Assembly: GCF_900188415.1 (NCBI RefSeq)
Contig: NZ_FZNV01000003.1
Location: 496,001 to 560,000, forward strand
Source of the DNA: Maribacter sedimenticola
Lineage (GTDB): Bacteria > Bacteroidota > Bacteroidia > Flavobacteriales > Flavobacteriaceae
DNA length: 64,000 nt
Direction: 5' to 3'
The notes beneath the pieces are model-generated. The model saw nothing but the letters and a program-made list of their open reading frames with translations, was not told the DNA's origin and did not search any database. Within the stretch, counting starts at the first letter, position 1, and every line of letters begins with the position of its first letter. Positions 38,767-48,639 of the stretch are shown in pieces. The translations under genes and the position numbers were made by a program.

Positions 38767-39636
38767 ATGAACGATTTACTACGTTATAAGGGATTGTACG
38801 GCGAGCATCAACAGCCCTTGGTGACCGACTTTATACATATTGAACCCTTGGAGGATCGCAGTAAAATTTATGAATGGGAGATTGCCGAGCATATTCATAC
38901 AGATTTGGTGCAGATGTTTGTCATAGAAGTAGGTAGCGGTTTTTTACTTTCTGAAGGTAACCGTATTGAACTTGCTGCTCCCTGCGTGGTTACGGTACCT
39001 GCCAACGTATTACATGGGTTTCATTTTGAGCCTTCTATTGTCGGGGAGGTCATTACCCTCTCCGTATCTTTTTATGACACACTTTTACAGGATAAAGCCA
39101 GTATAAAAAAGCAGAGTAACCAATTGAACTGTTTTTCATTTTTAGGGAACACCACTACTTTTTCTGATGTGCAGTACCTTAAAGACAAAATACAAAACGA
39201 AATTTTTGAAGATACTCCAGAAAAACTTTTAGCTTTAAGAAAGTATTTTGAATTGGTGTACCTAGCGCTTTTTCGTGAAAAATTCAGAAATACGGCAGAT
39301 GCCCTACTTTCCAACAATAAAAACTTGGCGTATTATCAGCAATTTCAAGAATTGATACGACAACATGCACAAAACTTGCTGAGTATAAAGAAATTTGCCG
39401 ATGCCCTAGGCATCACCCAAACCCACCTCAACCGTGTTTGCCATACCGTAACCGGAAAATCTGCCCTTAAAGTGGTACAAGATTTCACCATGAACGAGGC
39501 TAAAAAATACCTTTTAAACACCTCATACTCCATTGCCGAAGTAGCTTACTTTTTAAATTTTAACGACCCTGCCTATTTTAGCCGCTTGTTCAAAAAACGG
39601 GTGGGCGTAGCACCTGGGGAATTTAGGAAGGGATGA
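38767..39636 (+). CDS. AraC family regulator, likely of the pca operon
   Basis: 289 residues. An N-terminal cupin-like sensor (EIAEHIHTDLVQMFVIEVGSG, VTVPANVLHGFHF) is followed by a C-terminal double helix-turn-helix (SIKKFADALGITQTHLNRVCH and SIAEVAYFLNFNDPAYFSRLFKKRVGVAP). PobR-type activators of AraC type respond to 4-hydroxybenzoate. The divergent position makes the pca operon its natural target; the inducer is inferred only. Confidence 0.9.
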   Translation: MNDLLRYKGLYGEHQQPLVTDFIHIEPLEDRSKIYEWEIAEHIHTDLVQMFVIEVGSGFLLSEGNRIELAAPCVVTVPANVLHGFHFEPSIVGEVITLSVSFYDTLLQDKASIKKQSNQLNCFSFLGNTTTFSDVQYLKDKIQNEIFEDTPEKLLALRKYFELVYLALFREKFRNTADALLSNNKNLAYYQQFQELIRQHAQNLLSIKKFADALGITQTHLNRVCHTVTGKSALKVVQDFTMNEAKKYLLNTSYSIAEVAYFLNFNDPAYFSRLFKKRVGVAPGEFRKG

Positions 39637-39656
39637 TTTTTGGTTGGTGGTTTTTG

Positions 39657-41996
39657 CTATTTGTCTAATTTATCGAAAAATTTTGTTTCAAGACTTCCTG
39701 CAATTACTGAATAAGGATAATTTTCCGTATTTAGATTGTAACCTATAATTAAATATCCTCTTATATTTTTTCGTTTTTCTATGGAACCAACAATATCATT
39801 CATAACTCCATTTCTTGTTTCTCTATCTGTATTTTTATAAGGGTAACCTACCAGTATATATTCCCTTCTCTTTGGACCGAAATTCATCACTAAATAATTA
39901 TGCTTTTTTTCACATTCATCGTTAAGAATCATTCCTTTCAGCTTCTTCAAGTTCTTTTCATATTTAATCTGGTCTTCAATTGGTAGATTTAATAAAATAA
40001 ATGAAGAAGCAAGCCAATTTTGAGAAATTGATTCAATTCTTTTTAATAAATCAATCCAATATTTAGTTTTTTTCAATGCAGGTTTCTTAACCTTTACATT
40101 TCTATGTTTCCCGATGAAATATGGATCAAGCTCTTTTGATTTTAGAGTTAAATTAATATGAAAACCTTCATCATATTCAGTTTCCCCAATGTTAAAACCA
40201 TTATCGAGATAGAAGCCAAATAAATCCATTTCATCGCCTTGGAAATCAATATGCGCTTCAAATTCTCTTCTCCGAGATAAGTAATGTATTTTTTCTGCCT
40301 GTGTAGATAAAATTTCAAAAATTATTTCTAAATCTGTATAGCTAATAGATGGTGCTAGTTCCTCTATTTTATGTGAGATTATTTTTGCAGAAATGAGTTT
40401 CTTTAAGTTACAACCAATAGAGCCTAAATTAGAAAGAGTGATACCTAATGGCACATAATATTTAATTTTAGAACTATCAATATTGTTTATTTTTCCGGAC
40501 TTTGTTTTAAACTTATGTTGATTTGGATTTTCATTTAAAAAATTTTGAAAACGTATAGCCTGCTCAGATGGTTCCACTACAAGTTCTTTCATTGTTCTGA
40601 ATAAGCGTTCTGGAGCACCACGCTTTGCTGGAGGAGAAATAGTTCCAGATTTACACTCAACTATAATCGCAAATTCCTCAACTAATACAATTAGGTCGTT
40701 TTCATAAATTTTATCATCCTCATTATTGCTCCATAAACTACCTGAAAATATATGTGCTTTTGGAAATGATTTTCTAAACAACACTTCAACTTTGTCTTCA
40801 AGATATTTGCCTTTCTTTTTAATGTACTGGCTTCTAAGTTTGGGTTGTAGAGTTAAAAATGTTTCAAGCACATCAATTGAGATATGATTAAACATATGTG
40901 GAATGATTGAATAATATTTGTCATTTTCTAACCTTACGAATGGTTTAGAATGAATAGGATTGTCTAAAAAGATATGGTCTTTATTTTTATCTGATAGCTC
41001 TCCAAACTTTAGGCTTAAATTTTCTAATATGCTGGAAATTTCATTTTTAGGTACTTTTTTTCGCAAATGATTATAAACTTCATCTACACTATGAGAATGA
41101 ATATCCGTTAGAAAGTAATCAGAATGTGCTAAAAATATAGCTTTAAGATTTTTTAAATTTTTGTTTACAAGACTCCAAGTTTTTTCTCTTTGAACTTTTT
41201 CACTTTTTAAAACTTGAGGAAATGATTGTTCATATTTATTGAAAGTATCATTATAGGTTTTAGTCTTTACGAATGAGTGAGTTTTTCTATGATGAATATT
41301 GAGCTTGTTTTCTGTTAAGGATACAATTCCCAACAGTACGTCTAAAAGATTATGTGATTTAAAGCCTGTAGTATTAGAAAATAAAGGTTCAACAAAATTT
41401 GCTAATTCATAGGCAATAATTTCCATTTGATGAACATAAGCCCAGTTTCTAACAGCGAGAGTATTAACCATCATTTCAGTCCTCAACATCACTACTCCAA
41501 TATCATCTTTATTTTTGGCTTTCTCACCTAAAACATAATATTTTCCAGATTGTGCTGTATTTAAATCTTGAATTGTTGTTTTGAAGTCTAACACCTTATC
41601 ATTTAATGGCTTCCCAGATATTGTTCTTTCTTTAGTCAATGAAAGACATTGCAATATTTCAAGAAAAAAAGGAGGAAATTCAAGATGTCCATCTATAGCT
41701 TCTCTATCTATACCTTCTTCTTGTCTGACAAAATAGTAAGCGCAAAACGAACCAAGGTATAATGGGTCATATTCATTAAAGTAATCAATTAATTTGCTGT
41801 ATTCTTCTTTGTATTTAATTTCAGATTTTTTCCCAACTTCAACAATTATCTCCAATCTTTTTTCGAAAGGAATATCTTTTGGAAAAGGATTTTCAAACCT
41901 TACAAATCCTTGTTTAACGACTTCATAAGGTTTGTAATTCCGTTTCTTTGCCTTTTTGTTCTTTACTTTTTTATTTCTTTTTCGACTTTTTGGCAT
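39657..41996 (-). CDS. Large protein with PD-(D/E)XK/NERD-like nuclease motif
   Basis: 779 residues, function unknown. It begins with a basic stretch (KSRKRNKKVKNKKAKKRN). Around the middle, YLEDKVEVLFRKSFP precedes ENDLIVLVEEFAIIVECKSG, with Asp434, Glu447 and Lys449 in the D-x12-ExK arrangement of restriction-like nucleases and NERD domains. The flanks are helical and unrecognised. The gene is visibly AT-richer than the neighbours and its stop is 20 bases from the AraC stop. With the HEPN-like gene upstream it may form a defence system; it could also be a DNA repair nuclease. Confidence 0.65.
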   Translation of the reverse strand: MPKSRKRNKKVKNKKAKKRNYKPYEVVKQGFVRFENPFPKDIPFEKRLEIIVEVGKKSEIKYKEEYSKLIDYFNEYDPLYLGSFCAYYFVRQEEGIDREAIDGHLEFPPFFLEILQCLSLTKERTISGKPLNDKVLDFKTTIQDLNTAQSGKYYVLGEKAKNKDDIGVVMLRTEMMVNTLAVRNWAYVHQMEIIAYELANFVEPLFSNTTGFKSHNLLDVLLGIVSLTENKLNIHHRKTHSFVKTKTYNDTFNKYEQSFPQVLKSEKVQREKTWSLVNKNLKNLKAIFLAHSDYFLTDIHSHSVDEVYNHLRKKVPKNEISSILENLSLKFGELSDKNKDHIFLDNPIHSKPFVRLENDKYYSIIPHMFNHISIDVLETFLTLQPKLRSQYIKKKGKYLEDKVEVLFRKSFPKAHIFSGSLWSNNEDDKIYENDLIVLVEEFAIIVECKSGTISPPAKRGAPERLFRTMKELVVEPSEQAIRFQNFLNENPNQHKFKTKSGKINNIDSSKIKYYVPLGITLSNLGSIGCNLKKLISAKIISHKIEELAPSISYTDLEIIFEILSTQAEKIHYLSRRREFEAHIDFQGDEMDLFGFYLDNGFNIGETEYDEGFHINLTLKSKELDPYFIGKHRNVKVKKPALKKTKYWIDLLKRIESISQNWLASSFILLNLPIEDQIKYEKNLKKLKGMILNDECEKKHNYLVMNFGPKRREYILVGYPYKNTDRETRNGVMNDIVGSIEKRKNIRGYLIIGYNLNTENYPYSVIAGSLETKFFDKLDK

Positions 41997-42209
41997 TTCT
42001 TATGATTTCTTAGAGTTCATTATTTGGAACTTGTTGCCAACGGTTGAGCTATGAACAGTACGGAAGCAAACTGGCATTTGCTTTCTGCAATAGCAAAATC
42101 TTTTTGTTTTAATTTTTCTTATTTAAAGAAAATCTCAAAGATTTTACGACTTTATAAAATACGCAAACCCTGCGCTTAACCCCTAAGCCCTTATTGTTTA
42201 TAAGTTGTC
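41997..42209. repeat. Structured spacer between the two insert genes
   Basis: 213 bases without a gene. It contains TTGTTGCCAACGGTTGAGC near 42032 and short inverted segments (AGCAAACTGGCATTTGCTTTC; AAAGAAAATCTCAAAGATTTTAC, given as positions 42065-42084 and 42125-42147). Spacers with CCAACGGTT and CGTTGGCAAC ends recur around accessory genes in Bacteroidota as I recall, and may be recombination or cassette sites; this cannot be shown from one copy. Confidence 0.45.
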
Positions 42210-43436
42210 TTAGCTTTCGTATTTCTTTATTTTTTTAATAGCACTTAAAACTTTTATTTCACTTTCCAAGCTGCTTTCGGATTGTAGTCTGTAATCTAAA
42301 AGTTTCAGAGCTTCTTCATTGTTTTTTATAATTTTCGAATATCTCAAGTTATTATAAAGCAAAATACCTTTTATATATCTTTGGATGTGATAGCAATTAA
42401 CAATTGAATTAATTTTATCATCATTTTCATGAACAATTTGATTACGTTGCAGTTGTAAACCTTTTAATATTTCGTTTTGAAAATTTCTATCTTGCTTTTT
42501 ATATATCGAAGAACATCTTTTTATGATTGTTTCATTTCCGTGTGTTCCTAATAGGCTTTCCAATGCCACCCAACTTTTTAAAAAGCAAGTTTGTTTATCT
42601 TTTTCATCAAAAGCACCAGCGTAAAGATTAAATACTTCACTTAATTTATTTTTGTGTTCCTTTTGACAACTATTAAGCTTACTTAGCCAAAAAAGTATAT
42701 TCTTTTTTCTAACCTCTTTGTTTTCATTTGAAAATTGAGTTACTTTTTCTCCAAAGTTCGTTTCAAACCAATGGCTTCTACTGTCAATACTTTCTCCAGA
42801 TTCTGAGATGTGCAAAGTATGATATTCACCGAATTGAACTTTATTTATTGCCCGATGGCTATCATTTGTTAAAGGTATTTCGGAAGTTGAGTTTATATTT
42901 AGACATAGTATACCACGCAAAATATTCAAGTCGAAGTAAGCTTCTTCGAAGGCATCGTAAAAGCTTTTTCCTTTTAATTCGACCGAAACTTTTAAAAAAT
43001 CGTTTAAGGATTCTTCTTTGCGAGAATCTGCCAGCACAGCTTTTCTGCTCTTTAAGAACTTTTTAGGGAATTTTTTACCATGTATCCTTAATATAGACCT
43101 ATTGATTTTTATTTTTCGAAATGGTAAATAGTCGATTGATAAAGATGTAATCAATGTGTAGTTAACCTCCTTTTTTCGAAAATACTTTGTTTTAGCTTCT
43201 TCAAAAAAAGCATTGAAGTTTACCTCATTAATTTCTTCTTTATGAAATTTTCTTAAAAAGGATTCAATAAACTGTTCTCGCCCTGTTCGGCTTATATTTT
43301 TAGAAGTATGTAAATGAGATAATAAAACATATTTTATTTCATTGTAACTAAATGCTTCAAAAGATTGATTTTCATTATTATAAGCGCCCCTAAGGGCATT
43401 AATAATAGTTTCTATTTTCAAATATTTAAATTTCAT
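42210..43436 (-). CDS. HEPN-like (ApeA-type) protein, possible RNase
   Basis: 408 residues, AT-rich. The C-terminal part has CFLKSWVALESLLGTHGNET (about 285-302) and then LQRNQIVHEND with Arg331 and His336, the RxxxxH catalytic motif of HEPN ribonucleases, in the setting typical of Apea-like HEPN domains. The N-terminal 250 residues are unrecognised and may sense a trigger. Such proteins often cut RNA in abortive phage defence. It is upstream of the nuclease-like gene on the same strand, with a 213-base spacer. Confidence 0.65.
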   Translation of the reverse strand: MKFKYLKIETIINALRGAYNNENQSFEAFSYNEIKYVLLSHLHTSKNISRTGREQFIESFLRKFHKEEINEVNFNAFFEEAKTKYFRKKEVNYTLITSLSIDYLPFRKIKINRSILRIHGKKFPKKFLKSRKAVLADSRKEESLNDFLKVSVELKGKSFYDAFEEAYFDLNILRGILCLNINSTSEIPLTNDSHRAINKVQFGEYHTLHISESGESIDSRSHWFETNFGEKVTQFSNENKEVRKKNILFWLSKLNSCQKEHKNKLSEVFNLYAGAFDEKDKQTCFLKSWVALESLLGTHGNETIIKRCSSIYKKQDRNFQNEILKGLQLQRNQIVHENDDKINSIVNCYHIQRYIKGILLYNNLRYSKIIKNNEEALKLLDYRLQSESSLESEIKVLSAIKKIKKYES

Positions 43437-43657
43437 TTTTGTATATGAAAGCTAGCGTACAGATATATGTAATCAAACATTAACCACGTTACAAGCAGTT
43501 TTAATTTCTAAAGCAGTAGAGGGAAGTATACTTTAGTATTTATTGGAAAGGTAGATAAACTTAATGGTACTAGATTACGGGAAAGCGTAAAGGTTGGTTG
43601 TTAGTTGATCGTTGTTGGTTGTAGGTTGTTGGATTCTATAGGGTAGTTAGGAGTTGT
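43437..43657. other. Low-complexity gap at the right edge of the insert
   Basis: 221 bases. Contains CCACGTTACAAGCAG near 43477, whose complement TTGTAACG resembles the ends noted in the 41997 spacer, and a GTTGGTTGTTAGTTG low-complexity run at about 43592-43632. A related run (GTTGTTAGTTGTTC) lies between pcaIJ and pcaF near 32200. Confidence 0.4.
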
Positions 43658-44107
43658 TTATTTTTTTCGTTCAAAAAACGCTATTTCATCTTGTGTTAGC
43701 GCATCTTTAGCTAAAGAAATTACAAATTGCTGTCTTTGGTTTACTACCAACACAAACCTATCTTTTGTAGCACTTATCTTCTTGATCCAATTCCAATCCT
43801 TGGTTTCTACCAAGTCTTTATTCCTATGCCTAATTGTTATCTTTTCTTCAGCAAATGTTACCTCCGCATCAAATTCCATTTTTTTACCCTGAACCCTGGC
43901 GGCCATGATCATTATTGGAAATACGATCAGCAGTAAACCAAAAAAATAGATCAGAAATGAAGTGATGAAATTATACTGCTTTACAGGCACCACAACAGCA
44001 ATCATTAGGGTTGCCAAAAGGTAGCGCCACACACTTTTCTTAAAGAAGAAATACATTTTTCCGCTCATGATATGCTTAAAATTGGATACTACGCTCTTCG
44101 TTACCAT
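43658..44107 (-). CDS. YcxB-like membrane protein
   Basis: 149 residues. Two membrane segments at about 28-43 and 48-70 are followed by a cytoplasmic beta domain (VTFAEEKITIRHRNKDLVETKDWNWIKKISATKDRFVLVV in pieces) and a final helix, which is the YcxB-like layout. Function unknown in the family. It stands alone, transcribed towards the insert. Confidence 0.7.
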   Translation of the reverse strand: MVTKSVVSNFKHIMSGKMYFFFKKSVWRYLLATLMIAVVVPVKQYNFITSFLIYFFGLLLIVFPIMIMAARVQGKKMEFDAEVTFAEEKITIRHRNKDLVETKDWNWIKKISATKDRFVLVVNQRQQFVISLAKDALTQDEIAFFERKK

Positions 44108-44458
44108 ATTACACCTGTTCTTTTATAGTTTTCTCAATATATGCCACATAGTGTTATATTATACCCCTATGTGAGCACTTTTGGTTACCTACCGCTATTA
44201 AAAAATAACGATACGATTTATATAATGTTGTTTACTGTATTGAAACCCAGCGCATAAAAAAGGATGATTTTTTCAGCTGTAGAATGGCACAGTTTAAAAT
44301 CGATATCCGTAGTTTGCACTTCTACATTTACAACTATACCCCAAACTGAAACCTACCAAAACTTTTGGGCTAAAAGACTTAAAAATCAGGTTTTAGATAT
44401 TGCTGATTTAACAACATTAATTACACTCAAATTTCCATTCTAAGATGTCACTAAAATA
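44108..44458. other. Gene-free region
   Basis: 351 bases. Only short frames. No terminator, TAnnTTTG element or repeat of note was seen on either strand. Confidence 0.5.
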
Positions 44459-45775
44459 CTATGGCCGAATTGCCGTAGAACGTCTTAATTGAAACTGTCT
44501 TTTCAAATACGGAGTATCTGGGTCAACGTCTACTGCTGAATAAAAAATCCATACGCTATCGGTGCCTTTGTAGGGTTCTGGTTCAGAAACGCAAAGTTCA
44601 GCATCAAAGTCACTTAGTAAGGTAAATTCGGTAGTAGCGCCACTCACTTTGGCCATCCAAATTTCACCGGGTTTATTAAAAGTTGTTTCAAAAAAATCTA
44701 CTCCTTCTTCGTTGATTTGAAAGGTGGTATACACTTCACCATTAAAAATAAAAGGTTCATGAGATTGATTTAAAGCAGGATTCTCTAAATGAACGCTAAC
44801 GGGTGCTATTTCCTTCAGCGAGGTAAATGCTTCACCAAATGCCATTCGTTGGTATACGTTTGCCTTATCCGTACCATTGTTTCCGCTAAAGAAATATTGC
44901 TCTCCCGTATCACTGTTGCGTATTGGATGTCCGTCTACTTTATTAGCAGCATCATTAGTTATTATAAGCGGGGCATTCGCAGGTTCAAAAGCATTAATCT
45001 CAGTTGCTTGTACCTGTCCATTGGCATCTTGTGAGCCAAATGTTAAATAGGGACTCCCTTTAATCCATCTTGGAACGAGAACATCCATTGCAATGGGGTT
45101 GGGAATAGCACTAGCTTCCTCCTTAATTAAATAATTATTCTCAGGATTTTTCAAATCTAAAAGACGTAATTGAAAATTTGTGTTTTGAGGGGTGCTAGAA
45201 GAAAATCCATTGATAACATCATTCTCAATAAAACTCACAAAACGTTCATTGCTATTGGGTAATTGCGAAGGGTAAAATACGCGTCTTTTATTGCTACTTT
45301 CAATGGCAATATCTTCTACAGTACCTGTGGTTGGGGTAACGGGGCGTACTAATTTCACGGCACCTTCTAGGTTGGCACCAATATAGAAAACACCCAATTC
45401 ATCAACTCCCCAATCTGCCGGTCTTGCGTAAATATTACTTGTAAACGGACTAAAGCCTTTCCCGTCTTCGGGAATCAAATCTCCGGTTGCAGGGTCAATG
45501 CCGCAATGCCATACTTTCCCCGTAAAGCCATTGTCTGTGTTCAGTTCTATCCAAAGCATATAGTTGTCTTTGGGTGAGATCTCAGGATTTACGTAATTTA
45601 CGGTAAGGTCACCTATTCGTAAATCTTCGATACTAACTGTTTCATCAACAGGATCGTCCATTTCAACTTCCTTTTCATCTTCATCATCAATGCTGATTTC
45701 TGGTGATGTTATCACGTTATCATCTGAACAACTAAAAATGACTAGGGCTAAAAGAAGAAGGGTTATTTTTTTCAT
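44459..45775 (-). CDS. Lipoprotein, probable beta-propeller
   Basis: 438 residues. The lipobox VIFSCSD follows a 15-residue signal; a very acidic linker (DDEDEKEVEMDDPVDE) leads to repeating beta blocks with W/F/Y-rich ends and phrases such as ISPKDNYMLWIELNTD and EPEPYKGTDSVWIFYS, like TolB/PD40 propellers. No catalytic motif is seen. It is third in a leftward run of three lipoprotein genes. Confidence 0.65.
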   Translation of the reverse strand: MKKITLLLLALVIFSCSDDNVITSPEISIDDEDEKEVEMDDPVDETVSIEDLRIGDLTVNYVNPEISPKDNYMLWIELNTDNGFTGKVWHCGIDPATGDLIPEDGKGFSPFTSNIYARPADWGVDELGVFYIGANLEGAVKLVRPVTPTTGTVEDIAIESSNKRRVFYPSQLPNSNERFVSFIENDVINGFSSSTPQNTNFQLRLLDLKNPENNYLIKEEASAIPNPIAMDVLVPRWIKGSPYLTFGSQDANGQVQATEINAFEPANAPLIITNDAANKVDGHPIRNSDTGEQYFFSGNNGTDKANVYQRMAFGEAFTSLKEIAPVSVHLENPALNQSHEPFIFNGEVYTTFQINEEGVDFFETTFNKPGEIWMAKVSGATTEFTLLSDFDAELCVSEPEPYKGTDSVWIFYSAVDVDPDTPYLKRQFQLRRSTAIRP

Positions 45776-45835
45776 ATCATGCGTTTATCTTAGTGCCTAT
45801 TTTAAATTTTAGGATATAAATTCAGGCGCTGATTA

Positions 45836-47056
45836 TTAGGGGCAATTCGTAATCTTTACATCTATTTGCTGCATTAATGCCCAGATATAAATATGATAAT
45901 CTTTAACGTGATAATCTCCGTCCGAAAATATTATAGGACTTTCTAAATTTTCTAGTTCGTTTGGTCGTTGGTCAGATTCGTTTGCAATGTAATCAACGGC
46001 CAAACCTGTTCTTTGACTAGATGCTCTTTTAAAACGAGCTGTGTACATATTGTCAAAGGCTATAAAATTTGCCCCATTACTAAAACTATATGGAACACCT
46101 GGTGTTATATAGCGCAATGGACTACTCTGGGAGTCAAAAATTAGATTGTCCTGATAAAACGTGTCCTTGTTTTCATCCGTTGTGCGATATACCAATCCAC
46201 TATTTACCAAAGTCTCGCTGTATGACGGGAAGGTTGTTTCAGGCTCCGGTATGGTCTCATCATTTTCATAACTTCTCCAGTAATGAATACACCCACACTC
46301 ACTCGTAGTCTTACAAAGACCTATGTTTTGCCACCAACCCCCTAAGGTGGAATTATCGAGCGCATAAACATAGCCCATTCCTCCTAGGGCAGCCGTTACT
46401 AGTTTTTCCCGTAATTCCGGATTCGTATCAAAGAGGTCTCTCACTAACATTGCCAAAAGAAATGACCCTTGAGAGTGCCCGGCAAGAATAATTTTATTTC
46501 CATTATTATGGTTGTCCAAATAATTTTGAAAAGATGCCTTAATGTCGGAATAGGTTTCCAATAAAGCTGCAGCCCTTTCTTCTTCCGTATAAAAAGCGCT
46601 TAAGAACGATGCAGGTGTGGCTTGCCTATATTTTGGTGCGTAAAAACGGCCATACTTTGCCAATAATGCTCCCTGGGCCAAAATGGATAGCCCGATAAAA
46701 TTGGTATCCTGATTTTCAATTGCTACCGTACCTGGGGATGTAGGCGGATTTATAAGATGGGTAGGATGTACCCAAAATACATCAATACCTGTATTTATAG
46801 CGGCATTATTGCTAACCTCAACGGTAGAACTAATGTTTAAATTTTCATCAATGACAGCAATATCCAAATCATAGGTTTTCAGAAAATTTAATGGTTGATC
46901 AGGATGAAAATACCAATTATCCATAGAACCGTAGTCCACACTTGATAGCGGAATTTCCAATTGCTGTTCATTTTCAGAAATGACAGCATCCCCTTCTTTT
47001 GAGCAACTGATTAGTAGTATTGCGCAACAAAGCCAAAAGAACATTTTAAACTTCAT
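45836..47056 (-). CDS. DUF3089-type alpha/beta hydrolase lipoprotein
   Basis: 406 residues from the ATG at 47056, chosen because it gives a normal signal and lipobox (LLISCSKEG). DVFWVHPTHLINPP near residue 95 and the nucleophile elbow LAGHSQGSFLLAML are hallmarks of the DUF3089 family. These are presumed esterases with unknown substrates. The neighbouring lipoproteins suggest a role at the outer surface. Confidence 0.8.
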   Translation of the reverse strand: MKFKMFFWLCCAILLISCSKEGDAVISENEQQLEIPLSSVDYGSMDNWYFHPDQPLNFLKTYDLDIAVIDENLNISSTVEVSNNAAINTGIDVFWVHPTHLINPPTSPGTVAIENQDTNFIGLSILAQGALLAKYGRFYAPKYRQATPASFLSAFYTEEERAAALLETYSDIKASFQNYLDNHNNGNKIILAGHSQGSFLLAMLVRDLFDTNPELREKLVTAALGGMGYVYALDNSTLGGWWQNIGLCKTTSECGCIHYWRSYENDETIPEPETTFPSYSETLVNSGLVYRTTDENKDTFYQDNLIFDSQSSPLRYITPGVPYSFSNGANFIAFDNMYTARFKRASSQRTGLAVDYIANESDQRPNELENLESPIIFSDGDYHVKDYHIYIWALMQQIDVKITNCP

Positions 47057-47169
47057 ACTAGGGTTGAATAAAAGATTTTCTAAGAATGAAATCCCTTTTG
47101 AAACTTTAAGTTCACTTTTCATTGGTATTGCATTCTAAACTTAGGAACAGCAGTTAATGGCTGTATTTA

Positions 47170-48264
47170 TTACTTAATAACTTCATTGAATTTTTCCCAA
47201 AACATATTGTCAAAAGACGATAGGGCAAAATTATCACCCGATACCGTAGCCTCACCCATTCTTAGAATTACCAGATTGCTACTAGGTACAATATAGATGC
47301 GCTGTTCATCTTTTCCCATAGCGGCAACCATGTCATTGGGAGCATTGGGTACAAGGGTTCCGTCATATTCCGTTTGACTTGCTGGTAGCATGTATTTATT
47401 TTTTCCATTTAGCCACCAGAGATAGCCGTACGAGGGATTGATATTTTGCGAAGTTGTTTTGCTTTCAATAAAGAAGTTCTCATCAACGATTTGCGTTCCG
47501 TCCCAATTTCCATTTTGTGAAGCCAATAATCCAAATTTAGCCATGCTCCTGGTATCACTATTATAAATGCGGTAGATTAGACCATTGTTCCAAAAGCCGT
47601 TCATTCCTATTCTATCGCCTAACTCATTGTTGAAATACGTTTCAAATTCCGTTCCGCTGGCATCTTCTACAACATTCATTAAACGCTGAAAAACATTGCC
47701 ATAGGCCCATCTTGTACCTGCATCGGCCAGATAGGTTAAATTTCTTTTGATTACTACTTGTGGCTCGTCGTCCAAACCAGAAGTCATAGACAACAGGTTC
47801 TTAACGGTAATCAAATCTTCTTGCTGGGGTGTTGTACTTGTCCAATCGGTACCTAAATAATCAGAAACCTTATTATCAATATTGATTAAACTATTTTGTT
47901 GCGCAATACCAACGGTAGCGGTAACAAGTGTTTTGCCCGCGCTGTTCCACTGCCAAGTATCGCTAGCCGTATGGCCATTGTAATAATCCTCAACTACAAT
48001 TCTTCCATTGAGCAATACCATAAATGATTTTGTGTTCTCACCGATCAGAAAATTCCTGAGCTCTTCCAATTTGTCCGTATCCCAGTTTATTTCATTAGGA
48101 GCTATCGTTTCCCATTCGTTGGTAGAAGTTGACGGAAAATACAAGGAAACATCTGGTGCACTAGGTGTATCCGTATCATCTTCTATAATGGGGTCTATGG
48201 CATCATCAGATTGACAACTTGCCAAAATAAATAAGACCACTAGTATAAAGTATCTATTCATCAT
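47170..48264 (-). CDS. Serine hydrolase of the beta-lactamase family, lipoprotein
   Basis: 364 residues from the ATG at 48264 (the next codon is also ATG); the frame continues 31 codons upstream but the signal and lipobox ILASCQS begin here. The class C SxxK motif is Ser108-Ala-Gly-Lys in WNSAGKTLV; RWAYGNVFQRLM contains the Tyr-x-Asn motif. Such proteins are esterases or peptidases rather than resistance enzymes in most cases. Confidence 0.85.
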   Translation of the reverse strand: MMNRYFILVVLFILASCQSDDAIDPIIEDDTDTPSAPDVSLYFPSTSTNEWETIAPNEINWDTDKLEELRNFLIGENTKSFMVLLNGRIVVEDYYNGHTASDTWQWNSAGKTLVTATVGIAQQNSLINIDNKVSDYLGTDWTSTTPQQEDLITVKNLLSMTSGLDDEPQVVIKRNLTYLADAGTRWAYGNVFQRLMNVVEDASGTEFETYFNNELGDRIGMNGFWNNGLIYRIYNSDTRSMAKFGLLASQNGNWDGTQIVDENFFIESKTTSQNINPSYGYLWWLNGKNKYMLPASQTEYDGTLVPNAPNDMVAAMGKDEQRIYIVPSSNLVILRMGEATVSGDNFALSSFDNMFWEKFNEVIK

Positions 48265-48639
48265 TAATTTTATTTTTCTGACTACTTTATGCGCTAAAGG
48301 TTTAATTAAATAAAAGCCAAGTGTAGTTTTTAAAAAATGGCCAATGTAAACCACCACATCTCACAAAACGTTCAGTTTAATTACTGCAAATAGCCTTTTA
48401 TAACCGTATTACAACGATTTATTGTTAAAACTATTGTTCCAGAATTGGTATTTAGGGCAGTGTAAATGCAATACAGCAAAGAGCGTATTCAGTCATTGGG
48501 TCTACCAGTCACTGGAGTTTTATTTCAAGGATAAGAGTAATCCCCTTGGCTAGCAAAACTGGGAAGTTCAATTTTACAGATTTCAGCATGAAAATTAAAG
48601 CATAATTCAACAAAGACAGAAACCTAAAAAGCTTGCTGA
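48265..48639. other. Gene-free region
   Basis: 375 bases between two leftward units. It should hold the promoter for the serine hydrolase and the end of the vanillate operon. No clear TAnnTTTG element, hairpin terminator or repeat was seen. Confidence 0.5.

Noticed and set aside
39657..43436. Classical restriction-modification system
   Set aside because: No methyltransferase motif is present in either gene or next to them.
43592..43632. GTTG-rich run as a mobile element end
   Set aside because: It is simple low-complexity sequence without flanking duplications; a similar run near 32200 lies inside the pca operon.
47170..48264. Antibiotic-resistance beta-lactamase
   Set aside because: The SxxK fold is shared with many esterases and peptidases, and the lipoprotein form and neighbours give no support for resistance.
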